Shown: one piece after another, positions 11,419 through 20,606 of the stretch
Layout of the letters: the number at the start of each line of letters is the position of its first letter
How positions within the stretch are numbered: the stretch's first letter is position 1
DNA from: Lumbricus rubellus
Lineage: Eukaryota > Annelida > Clitellata > Crassiclitellata > Lumbricidae
Length of the DNA: 64,000 bases
NCBI GenBank assembly: GCA_945859605.1
Contig: OX243817.1
Coordinates: 33,536,790-33,600,789, forward strand
Direction of reading: 5' to 3'
Program-made: the position numbers and the translations under genes
Notes under the pieces: generated by a model
Told to the model about the DNA's origin: nothing
Seen by the model: only the letters and a program-made list of their open reading frames with translations
Databases searched by the model: none

Positions 11419-13158
11419 TCAAACAAGTTTCTGACCTTTTCCGAGACATTTGGAGACATCCTGGATGTGTTGTCCAGTCTTCATTCTGTCTGTCAGTGCG
11501 TTGATCTCTCTGGCAAACTCCACAAGTATTCCGTTGACGTGAATCCCTCTGGAGACGAGGAAGCTTTGAAGCTTGTTGGAGCAGCCTTTCAGATTGAAGG
11601 CCAATTCGTACCAAGGAACTGGGATCTCAGCATCGACCATCTTTTCAGCCAGCTTGCAACCTTTCAAGAGTCCCTCTACTGCGTCGAGGACTTGACCTTC
11701 AAGCCAACGAAGGTCAATCGCCTGACACTGAGCACACAGCGCATTCGTTAGCATCATCTGCAGTATCTCGATCGCACTTCCGGTCATCCTCGCACTGACC
11801 AGAGCCATCGAGTTGACCGATTGGTTGTGCATCTCTGCGCTGACCACGTGATTGGTCAGTGGATTCGTCAGGTAGTCGAGTTCCGATGAATAGGATGCAG
11901 TGGCAATGTCGACTCCCTTGAACCCGAAGTCGGAGTTTACGTCACATCCGCTGAGGTTCGGTGGAAGTCCGTCGTTCATCGTGTGGTTGAGGATCTCGGA
12001 GAGCTGAGCGAAGACGAGCTTACCGCACAACTGAAGGGCCTGGCGGGTCTGATCCATGGCGATCGTTGTACTGATTCCCTGGAAGTTTCCACCGTGGAGT
12101 ATCTCATCCGTGCGATGGTCGATGATGGGATTGTCGTTGCTGGAGTTCAATTCGATCGTCACTCGACGGATCGATGCCAATAGGATCTCCGTTGTTGGTC
12201 CCAACCATTGCGGTGATGTACGCAGCGGGTAGCGGTCCTGCTTCAAGGTTCCCGGGTGGTCAACCTTCGACGACTCCAGTCCATGTCTGGCCAGTTGTGA
12301 TCCTTCGAGTAACTTCAGAAGGTTCTTGGCCACCTCCTGGTTGCCCTGATGGGGAAGACCTCTGTGGACGGTCGGATGGAAGGACTCCATCCTTCCACGA
12401 AGACATTCAACAGACATGGCAGTGACCAGCTGCGTCAAGAGGACGGCGATGCTGGCGTCGAAGAGAACCCGGGCAGCAAAGGTCGAGGCAAAGGACGCCG
12501 AGTTGATAACACCAAGAGCCTCCTTAGCCTGGAACTCGATGATAGGAAGTTGTGCATCCTCGAAGGCTTCCGTTGCAAGGACTTCCTTTCCGTGGTAGAT
12601 GACCTTGGACTCCGGACGACCGGACATGCAGGCTGCGATGTAGGAAGTGGGCACGAGGTCTCCGCTGGCGCTGATCGATCCACGCAGCGGTGTGATCGGA
12701 ATGATGTCAGCATTGATCATGCCACACAGGAGTTTGACAACTTCTGGTCTAACTCCTGAGTATCCGAGGGCAAGGCTGTTGGCTCGAACGGCCATCACCC
12801 CTCGAACAACTTCAGGGTCGTTGGACTGGCCAAAGCCAACGTTCAGGAGTCGTATGAGGGATCGCTGGACTTCGATATGGTCCGAACACCTGACATTTGC
12901 ACTTCCACCGAAGCCGGTGTTGACGCCATAGATCACGTGACCGGATGCTATTTTTTGGTTGAGATAGGCGACATTTTTCCTGAGGACTTCTTCGATGTGA
13001 ACTGCGATTGAGACGCCGTTGATTCTCTTGCCAGACACTGCAACCAGTTTCGCAATTGACAACGAATTTCCGTCCAATTCCAAGGACACGCCTTTCAGAG
13101 ATTTCCATTCATCCAAGAGTTGGAGTATGACAGTCACGTGATTGCTCTGAGACGCCAT
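11419..13158 (-). CDS. PAL/TAL-type aromatic amino acid ammonia-lyase or aminomutase
   Basis: Member of the MIO-dependent lyase family, whose enzymes remove ammonia from histidine, phenylalanine or tyrosine, or move it to give beta-amino acids. The product is 579 residues from the ATG at 13158. Seen in order: catalytic-loop YGVNTGFGGSA (Tyr77); the ASG triad at 164-166 within GSISASGDLVPTSYIA, which forms the MIO cofactor; the KQDRYPLRTSPQWLGP block (306-321); NSSNDNPIID (338-347); HGGNFQG (355-361); and AEMHNQSVNS (441-450). The QDRY, GGNFQG and HNQ blocks match plant, fungal and bacterial PAL/TAL/aminomutases. Histidase usually has GASGDLAPL and DQEDHVSM in the corresponding places. At the family's substrate-selectivity pair (Phe-Leu in PAL, His-Leu in bacterial TAL) this protein has Leu104-Leu105, so the substrate cannot be read off. 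A pyrimidine tract plus CAG (13170-13172, minus strand) marks a likely splice acceptor ten bases upstream, implying a 5' UTR exon. The coding part is uninterrupted. Class is secure; exact activity is not. Confidence 0.93.
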   Translation of the reverse strand: MASQSNHVTVILQLLDEWKSLKGVSLELDGNSLSIAKLVAVSGKRINGVSIAVHIEEVLRKNVAYLNQKIASGHVIYGVNTGFGGSANVRCSDHIEVQRSLIRLLNVGFGQSNDPEVVRGVMAVRANSLALGYSGVRPEVVKLLCGMINADIIPITPLRGSISASGDLVPTSYIAACMSGRPESKVIYHGKEVLATEAFEDAQLPIIEFQAKEALGVINSASFASTFAARVLFDASIAVLLTQLVTAMSVECLRGRMESFHPTVHRGLPHQGNQEVAKNLLKLLEGSQLARHGLESSKVDHPGTLKQDRYPLRTSPQWLGPTTEILLASIRRVTIELNSSNDNPIIDHRTDEILHGGNFQGISTTIAMDQTRQALQLCGKLVFAQLSEILNHTMNDGLPPNLSGCDVNSDFGFKGVDIATASYSSELDYLTNPLTNHVVSAEMHNQSVNSMALVSARMTGSAIEILQMMLTNALCAQCQAIDLRWLEGQVLDAVEGLLKGCKLAEKMVDAEIPVPWYELAFNLKGCSNKLQSFLVSRGIHVNGILVEFAREINALTDRMKTGQHIQDVSKCLGKGQKLV

Positions 13159-13172
13159 TTTTGATAGGTCTG

Positions 13173-14683
13173 TTGGAGAAAACAAACATTGATTAGAAAT
13201 GTATAAGCGTACTTTACATGCGTACAGTATCATTCTATATATATATATATATATATTATTGTACATAATTATACATATTTTGCATGTGGGTGGGGAAAGC
13301 ATTAAAATTGTTTAGCTCTATAAGTCTATGGTGATCATCAGGTAGGCCTAGTCATAATGGTATTTAGTTATGGAGCTGCCCAGGAAGTCAAAACCTGCTT
13401 GAAAAGGCCCAACTACTTTAAGGCAGACTATAGGCCTACGACTTAGTGAAGAAAGGCTGAAGGAGAAGTATTTGGAAAATGCAATAAGGGTTATTGGATG
13501 ATGCCTTGAAGAAATTTAACGAAGTTATGAGGGAAATCATTGACGACACATATCCAAGTGCAAAGAATCGATTTGGTGGCTTTGCGTGGTATCAAGTGAG
13601 GTTCAAAAGAAGAGAAGGTCACAGAACAAAGCTTGTGGAAAATATTCAATAGTTGAAGGAGGAAACAAAGGCAGAACTGGATTGCAGCGCTGTAGCTGAG
13701 TCCGACTGAGTCAAGTCCGAGTCCATCTATGCCGTGTCTGAGTCGAGCCAGAGTCCAGAAGAGCTCGAGTCCGAGTCACTAAAGAACGAGGTCCAAGTCT
13801 GAGTGAATTGATATCAAGATCCACTGAAAAGCTCAATTCAGTGGCACAGAAAATATCGGTACTATTAATATTTTATGCAGAAAGAATAATTATTGGTAAT
13901 GCATTATGCAGGCCTATAAATTATTATAATTTATCAAAACTGAACTTCACAAACACTAAATGAGATCAAGTTTTGTTCGATAATCTAAATAATCTATTCC
14001 TCCACTTCTAAACAAACGTGCAACAGACGTATCCAGTAAAGTCTCTTATGTGTTGAGCCAATATTGCCGCCTCTTAGCAATGCCTCTGCTTTTAAAGTAG
14101 GTCAAAGTATTCGGAGTCTAGGGCATGGGAATGGTCTACCCATTGTTACGCCCTACCCATTGTGTTACTATCATCTGCCTTTCCAATACCCCAGCACATG
14201 CCAACTAAGTGCTACGATTCCTGCCTGCACGCTGCGTCGCCGCAATCCGCCTATTGCAATGTAGCCTACATAATACATAATTCTGGTAACCGGACATTAC
14301 CCCGGCCCATTACCCCTTGCCATTTCCCCCTGCCATTACCCCCTACCATTACCCCCCGTAGGACATTACCCCTGCCATTACCCCACCCGTCTGTTTATAT
14401 TTAGGGCCAGTGTATGTATAAATAAATAGAACTCTGCGCTCCGTTCCAAGATCAGATAGGCGTAAGCTTCTATAGTCACCAGCCACATTATGGCCAATGG
14501 ACACTTCTAAACCACAAACATTATTGTTTGTCTTGGCCAAGAAAACAATTGAACATCTAGATAGATTAGATCCTTACTGTATCTAGCAGTCTATGTGTGT
14601 ACATGTATGTTCTAACGGTCTAACCCGATCTTCATTGACTGGTCATGTCCATGAATATCTAGAGTTCTAGACAGATTGTCATG
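13173..14683. other. Region upstream of the lyase gene, with minisatellites
   Basis: It holds a TA microsatellite (13236-13257, minus-strand intron of the lyase gene) and an AGTCCGAGTC-type degenerate array (about 13690-13805). A CCATTACCCC minisatellite lies at about 14285-14395. Around 13490-13650 the plus strand reads LDDALKKFNEVMREIIDD and GGFAWYQVRFKRREGH before a stop, which looks like a coding relic but matches nothing I recognise. The promoter of the lyase gene should lie here or further upstream; I see no defined element. Confidence 0.5.
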
Positions 14684-15663
14684 TCATGTCAATACGCCGA
14701 CGTCGTTACGCGACGGTTGGCTACATGAGTGGACCAAAGTACTCCAGCAAGATCTATCCTTTACAGTCCGCAATAGCGCCGCTCCTGATAAACCGGTCCA
14801 CAGCGTGATGTTATCAAGCCAGCATATTCTAGGTCTACCGCGACCGCGAACACCCTGCACCAATCCCGTCATGACACTATTTTCAATATTGTCCTGCTGT
14901 CGCAGAATGTGACCGAAGTAGGCTATCGTAATTTCCGGGTTTTGACATGACCTAATAACTCGCTTTTTGTCCCTGCTAATTTGTAAACTCGTTCATTAGT
15001 CAACATTTCTGTCCATGAAATACGTAGTAGTTTCCTAATGCATTTGTTTTCGAAAGCCTGTATAAGTCTTTCCTCCTCCTTCTTTAGAGTCCACGTCTCA
15101 CAACCGTATGTTGCCAATGGCCACACTAAGGCCCTCATCAGCCGTATCTTTGTCTTGGAGCTGATTGCCTTGTTCTTCCAAACCTTTGTCAACTTAATCA
15201 TGACTGATGTACCCATGGCTAACCTTGACTTCACTTCTACATTACAGTCTGCATCTTTCGTTACTCTGCTTCCCAGATAGACAAAGGAGTCTACCTGTTC
15301 TAATCTACCATTGATTACTCTTACATCCAACACCGTGTCCGTATTTGTCATGACCTTCGTCTTTGCAGCATTAATCTTCATGCTATACTCGTTGGCAGAT
15401 CTCTCAATTCTGTCCACCAATTCTTGTAGCTCCTCTGGTGATGTAGTCATGCAGTAGCCTAATACAATGTCGGCCACGTATCTTAGGTTGTTAATGGTTT
15501 TACCCCCGATTCTGAATCCACCGGTGAATCCTTCCAAGGCTTTCCTCATTACTTGTTCAGCTAAAATGTTGAAAAGGCATGGTGAAAGGTTACACCCTTG
15601 ACGCACTCCCTTCTTAACTCTGAACCATGGTGACGTGAGTCCATCTGTCCTAATATTAATTTT
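14684..15663 (-). pseudogene. LINE reverse transcriptase, C-terminal half, inactive
   Basis: The minus strand reads INIRTDGLTSPWFRVKKG, then VRQGCNLSPCLFNIL (RT domain block 4), a mutated catalytic box and KTKVM. SFVYLGSRVTKD, YGCETWTLKKEEERL and NKCIRKLLRISW follow. After one frameshift near 14930 come YFGHILRQQ and VRGRGRPRICWLDNI, and the frame stops at 14684. This is the conserved order of the C-terminal half of a non-LTR retrotransposon polymerase. The catalytic FADD/YADD box reads YVAD, with the first catalytic Asp lost, so it is dead. The 5' half and endonuclease are absent, consistent with 5' truncation during target-primed reverse transcription. Confidence 0.88.
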
Positions 15664-16207
15664 GCGCGTTGTTGTTTATAAAGTTTCTGCAGCAGCTGAA
15701 CTATTTGAGGCGGGAAACCCATTTCTAACATGGTTAACCAGAGTTTGACAGATTAGATCCTTAAAATGTAGGCTATCTAGCAGTTTAAATATGCTCTATC
15801 CCATAGGAATATTAAGGCTTGAAGTGTCAAAGTAATTTATGAAGCTGATTTCAACCGCATGGGTGCCATTGATGCCTGCTAGGCCATTTCATTTATGCAT
15901 GGGAGAAAAATATTTTTAAAAATTACATGGTGCCCCCCTCCTATGTTGTTTCTGATGGCAAAATATGAATGTATACCAAATTTTAGGTCATTTCGTGATG
16001 TTTTGACCCCCGCCCAACACGATCAACTGATTTAGTTAACAAATCATTGTTTTCCTGCACTATAATTATGACGAACAACGTCAAACATGTTTGTGATATA
16101 AGACGGTTTATCATACAGAGAAGACAAACTACATATATGCTATATAGTAGTTTGGTAATAGTGTACACAGTGCACACAATCATGTCATAGACTATAGTTT
16201 TACTGGA
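15664..16207. other. Non-coding region
   Basis: No gene, RNA or clear mobile element could be identified between the LINE relic and the following relic gene. Base composition is AT-rich. Confidence 0.4.
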
Positions 16208-17240
16208 TTAAAGGTTTTGTGGAGGAGAAGGTTTTATTTCTTTAATTTCTCTTTTTGAAAGTTGGGAATTTCGTTGCATTGATATTTGACTATTTGCAAT
16301 AAATCTGTTTTGTGTTTCATCACTGGTAACACTATTTGAGAAGTCTTGGATTAGTTTCTTAGCCCATTCCGACAGATCATTCACCACTTTGACATGCCGC
16401 ACACAGGGGCGGATACAGACATTTTCGATGGGGGGGGGGGCAAAAGTTTTGACCTGAGGTCCGTAAAATTTTCGTTGATATTTGACTCGAAAAACTGATG
16501 ACTTTTTAAAAGTCATTCGGTCGAAATGTCTTGAAATACCAAATTTTCATGCCAAAATAGCTAATGACCTGTTTTTTGTCATTTAATCGACCAACTGCCT
16601 TGAACATGTACCATTTTTCCAAGCCAACGTTACAATGATCATCTGTTTTTGAGTCTTATGACTCTTATCTTACTTTTGCCTTTGTCTCCATTGATCAAAA
16701 ACCTTCTTGAAACCTGAAGGGGGCCACGTCCTATGGACATTTCTGATGGGGGGGGGGGCGACCATGGCTTGATTGGCCCCCAGAATCCGCCCCTGGCCGC
16801 ACATATGCCGCAGCTTCTTGGTAATTGGGATCATTAGGCTATGTCATTCACTAAAAGGTTTTCATAGCCATTCGGCGATAATTCCCATGCTGTGAAACAA
16901 GAGCCTGTGGAATTTAGGCCCAATAAGGGATGACAGTTTTGTAATGTGGCTCAGAATATGAAAAGTTGAATGGCCCTTTCAAACTCTCTTGGTCTAGGAA
17001 TTCGGAGCAATGTTCGAGCAATCTGCTGTCGTTCTGAAGAGGAAAGTCTGTTTCAAAGTAGAGAGAACACAGCACATTCTTCTGTTAAGTACCAGAAATG
17101 CCTTTCCATGGCTTTTATGGATGCATTTGCAACTTGTGGACCATGCCTGCAATACTTGTTCAAGTCGTGCCATAGCTTGAGATCATTATACGCTGCATCG
17201 GCCCCAATGGATGAAGAGAGTCAGTTTCCAACGTAGAATA
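16208..17240 (-). pseudogene. Relic of an unnamed transposon-type protein, split by a hAT MITE
   Basis: On the minus strand, about 17200 to 16970 reads DAAYNDLKLWHDLNKYCRHG, QVANASIKAMERHFWYL and, after a stop, LSSSERQQIARTLLRIPRP. Further down, about 16850-16800 reads DPNYQEAAAYV, and after removal of the inserted element RHVKVVNDLSEWAKKLIQDF and NSVTSDETQNRF continue to a stop near 16208. The pieces are collinear and resemble a protein type common in repeat-rich invertebrate genomes. I recall it only as an uncharacterised, transposon-associated family and give it no function. Stops and frame changes mark it as dead. Confidence 0.6.
16404..16795. mobile_element. 392-bp hAT-type MITE with 8-bp target duplication
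   Basis: Ends are CAGGGGCGGAT and ATCCGCCCCTG, a typical hAT-style inverted repeat. They are flanked by an exact 8-bp duplication GCCGCACA (16396-16403 and 16796-16803). G-runs lie near both ends. Excision in silico, with one duplication copy, restores the reading frame of the surrounding relic protein (AAAYV then RHVKVV), which confirms the boundaries independently. No coding capacity. Confidence 0.93.
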
Positions 17241-18536
17241 GGTACTTCTCTATCATATTTTCTAAGTACCGGGTGGTTTGGTATGGATGAAATTGGAGAA
17301 ACCACTTCCTGGGATGGTACTTTTTCCATATTTTCACTCCTTGCTGACATGGTTAGTTGGTTACAACCTATAAAAGGCAATGCAAAAAGTTTACAATTTC
17401 CTACCACGTTGTCAATGTCCGTTTTGAACATAAAACTACTTTTGAGGTGGGCGGGGGTCAAAACATGGCCTACAGACCTGAAAACTTGCAGGCAATTATG
17501 TTTTAGTAATAGTAACAATATGGCAGGGGGGCACATTGAACATTCGAATAAAACTTTTTTTGAAATGGCCTAATGCCTGCCATATGTTTGTGTATAATGT
17601 TATGTAGACGAATATAGGCTAGGCTTCGTGTGTCCATAAATCTATATGCTCATGTTCAGACATTCACGTTAGCCCCATCCCGTAACCCCACACGGACTAT
17701 TATACATCAAATAGACCTGTAATTAACATCCTTTGCATCGTGATCAGTGGTGCCCAACCATCCGTCGCATTAATCAGTAGCCTATCGACAATGGCGAAAT
17801 AACCATGCCGGGCCAGTGGACACTTTATGCATGCTGGTGTGTAGCTGGTGTCGCTAAGAATTTGGGTCACGAATTCTCACACCATAAGCTTGTTCTTGCA
17901 TTAGGCTACACTGACTTGTTTACTTCAGCAGTTTGACGGGTGTGGATAATGAAAATTCTTTGCACTCTTTTTTATCTATTCCATTTCATCGCAATCTGAA
18001 GCCGCTCACAATCCTTACATAATACATCGGCCTAGGCCTACATGAAATATTTTGTGAATGACGCGAAAATGTGCCCTCTTAGTATTAGCTTGAAATATAG
18101 ATCTAACACTTTAGCGAACGAGCCGACTAAACTTATGCCCTTTGATGTGATGATGATGACGATGATGATGGTTCTCTGCCCGTAAGCAGGTTCTATGGCT
18201 TTCGTCACCCGGGGATGAGATGAGTGAGGTGGTTTCCCGTTGGTGTCATAAAACGACGTGGAATCGTAGATTTTGATAGGTGGAATTTAGGCTCCGTGTG
18301 TCCATAAATCTATATGCTCATGTTCAGACATTCACGTTAGCCCCATCCCGTAACCCCACACGGACTATTAGGCTATACATCAAATAGAAAATCATTAGAA
18401 ACTAGAAAGAATTCAGTGTCAACATGTCCATTCGTTAGAAATTTTTTTAAACTTAAAATATAAAAAACTATTTTAGCTTTGACATGGCCTATTTTAATTT
18501 TAAAGAAGTTGACATAATTGATGACGATTAGGCCTA
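17241..18536. repeat. Non-coding region with a 93-97 bp direct repeat pair
   Basis: A segment at about 17621-17713 (beginning CGTGTGTCCATAAATC, ending CACACGGACTATT...ATACATCAAATAG) recurs almost exactly at about 18290-18387, in the same orientation and about 670 bp apart. The later copy has a few extra bases (AGGCT) near its end. The segment between holds a GATGATGAC tract (18146-18172) but no gene. The pair could be a local duplication or remnants of a repeat family; no LTR features are evident. Confidence 0.7.
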
Positions 18537-18602
18537 CATGGTGTGTCGCCAAATTTTGTTGCAAGTTTAGGTGTGTCGCGAGCGGGAAAAGGTTGAGAAC
18601 CT
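18537..18602. mobile_element. Solo right end of the GGTTGAGAACCTCTG hAT family
   Basis: The sequence GGTGTGTCGCCAAA, then GCAAGTTTAGGTGTGTCGCG, then GGTTGAGAACCTCTG matches the right end of the complete element at 57252-59664. No matching left end is visible nearby, so this is a truncated copy. Confidence 0.7.
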
Positions 18603-18997
18603 CTGCCACAAGCGGAAGGCCAATTTGGCCAATTTGGCCAATAGGCTTACATTTCGATTGTAGGTCTATGCATTATATTCTTGCTCTATCTTTAACTATT
18701 ATTATTTCTTTGGAACTAAACAAATTATGGATAATATTTAATATTAAAAAAATCGAAATGCAGTTCTAAATAGCCATCTTACTATGCGGTTGTCGCTCTT
18801 TAGTCTCGCTAATGATGCCCCTCAAACAATTTATAGGCTAAAATAAGATTTTACTGTCAAAACGACGACCTTTGTGTTCATTGTATTAAGTAGGCTAAAT
18901 GTTTGTAGTCTCGAATGACGTGAGACGATGTGAACGTCTGGTTCAATGTTTAGACGTTTCGAGGTGTGTGATGTTATTGTGTAGGCCTAGGCCTACT

Positions 18998-19721
18998 CAT
19001 GGGCGCCCGCACATAGGGGCAAGGGGGGCACTTGCCCCCCTGGAAAATGGAAATTTATTTGTTTAATTACTACTTTTGGGTTTTTAACAAATTTCTTCGC
19101 ATTAAAGCACTAATGATACGAATGATACACACAGTGAAGGTCAAAAATCTATGTTTAGAACTCTCTGTAGATATAAACATGCTCTTAATTTTCGGACTTG
19201 CATAATCAACATCTTGTTAAAAGCTGGAGCAGTGACCATTGGCTGTCAACCCTTCGGCAGGCGCCCTTGCAAATAGTATTTTTCTATCGATTATGGCCTA
19301 TACTTGATTGGAATCTTACTGTCGTGCAACCTTTCACAACTGCACAAAATTAAGTAGGCTATCAATAGAAGTACTGTAGCTAGAGGAACACTTGCACCTT
19401 GAAAACTGACACCTATTTTTGTTCACTTATTCATTCATTAAATGGACTTATAATATTGCAGTGCCGCTTCACGAATCCACATTTAACATCTACTTTTTAT
19501 TTATTTTTTTCGCACTAAAGAAATTATTCGTATTAAAGCTGATACACAAAATGAAACTGAAAAATGTTTGCATTAAGAAACCTCATTGAAAAATACTCGT
19601 AGGCTACTCTTAATTTCCAGCTTTGCATTTGTCAAGCTCCTGTTGCTAAAACATTGACGGTAACTGTGACCATCGAAACATTTTTGCCCCCCCCGTGCAA
19701 AAATTTCTGCGGGCGCCCATG
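18998..19721. mobile_element. 724-bp hAT-like element with CATGGGCGCCCGCA ends
   Basis: The ends CATGGGCGCCCGCA and TGCGGGCGCCCATG are perfect inverted repeats. Each side carries the 8-bp direct repeat GGCCTACT (18990-18997 and 19722-19729). The interior has AT-rich patches (motif TTTTTAACAAATTTCTTCGC) shared with related copies at 60429-60788 and at the left end of the 32.65-kb composite. No transposase is visible. An 8-bp duplication supports hAT-type mobilisation. Confidence 0.88.
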
Positions 19722-19729
19722 GGCCTACT

Positions 19730-20215
19730 CTGGAGTCTCTGGTCAGTGCAGGCAAATAGAGCATTCAAACACCTACATTGCGTAATGACGACGCGCCCTG
19801 TAGCTATGGTTAAAATTCAGACTGGAGCCGATGAAGGTGGGTCGACCATGGTCTGGAAGCAAGGCTTTTAAAACGTGAAGTTGTACACAAAATGTGTATT
19901 TCTAAATGAATTTTTGCAGTTGTAGAAGCACTTCTGTACAGTTAAAACTAGCAATAAAAGGTCACTGTCAATGTCATCCGATTGGAAGTAATTTACTATG
20001 GAGGATAGGAAAGGAAAAAGGAGTTGTGCAGTTCTAAAAATTCGCTGAGAACAGCCTTGTCTGGAAGTGTAAGGTCTGGCCACTCTTTCGAATTCTAGTC
20101 AACAAGTAGACCTATACGGTCTACCGCGTACGAAGGCTGCGAAATCATTTTGTAGCATATATTAACGATGTCGGCTTTGTTAAACATGCACCTATGTTTA
20201 GGCCGACAATATATA
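19730..20215. other. Non-coding region
   Basis: No gene recognised. A segment around 19880-20050 (GTACACAAAATGTG, GGAAGTAATTTACTATGG, AAGGAGTTGTGCAGTTCTA) has an inverted relative near 59880-60050, so it is probably another dispersed repeat of unknown type. Confidence 0.5.
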
Positions 20216-20604
20216 CACTGTGTCCCAATAAATCGGGCACATTTTTTTTATAATGTGAATAAAACTGGTAAATCTTAATCGATTTTCAAAATTTCAAAAC
20301 TGTTTTTATCTTGAGACAATTACCTACAAATTGGTAAAAAAAATTTACGTCCTAATGACGTCGTTAATTTACATATCGAAACCAAATGTCTACAAAAATC
20401 GTTGTGTTTGGTACTTAACATTTGAATTCTCTGATGCAAATGACGTAATTGTGACGTCAATATTCATGCCAGAAACTTCATATTTGAATCAGTGCAAGAT
20501 AATTATCTCAGGATAAAAACAGTTTTGAAATTTGGAAAATCGATTAAGATTTACCTGTTTTATTCACATTATAAAAAGGGTGCCCGATTTATTGGGACAC
20601 AGTG
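20216..20604. mobile_element. Mariner-type MITE with about 110-bp inverted repeats
   Basis: Left end CACTGTGTCCCAATAAATCG and right end (reverse complement CACTGTGTCCCAATAAATCG) begin inverted repeats of about 110 bases that run through AATGTGAATAAAAC, CTTAATCGATTTTC and AAAACTGTTTTTATC. TA dinucleotides flank both ends (20214-20215, 20605-20606), as expected for Tc1/mariner. The open frame inside is fortuitous. Confidence 0.85.
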
Positions 20605-20606
20605 TA

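Noticed and set aside
11467..12931. Plus-strand open frames across the lyase gene
   Set aside because: Antisense shadows of a strongly conserved minus-strand coding exon.
11419..13158. Annotation as histidase (HAL)
   Set aside because: The ASG region reads GSISASGDLVPTSYIA and the C-terminal blocks read HGGNFQG and AEMHNQ, which are PAL/TAL-type. Histidase-type DQEDHVSM is absent.
11419..13302. Longer N-terminal version of the ammonia-lyase (627 residues)
   Set aside because: The extra 48 residues read through a TA microsatellite and past a consensus splice acceptor. The conserved protein starts well at the ATG at 13158.
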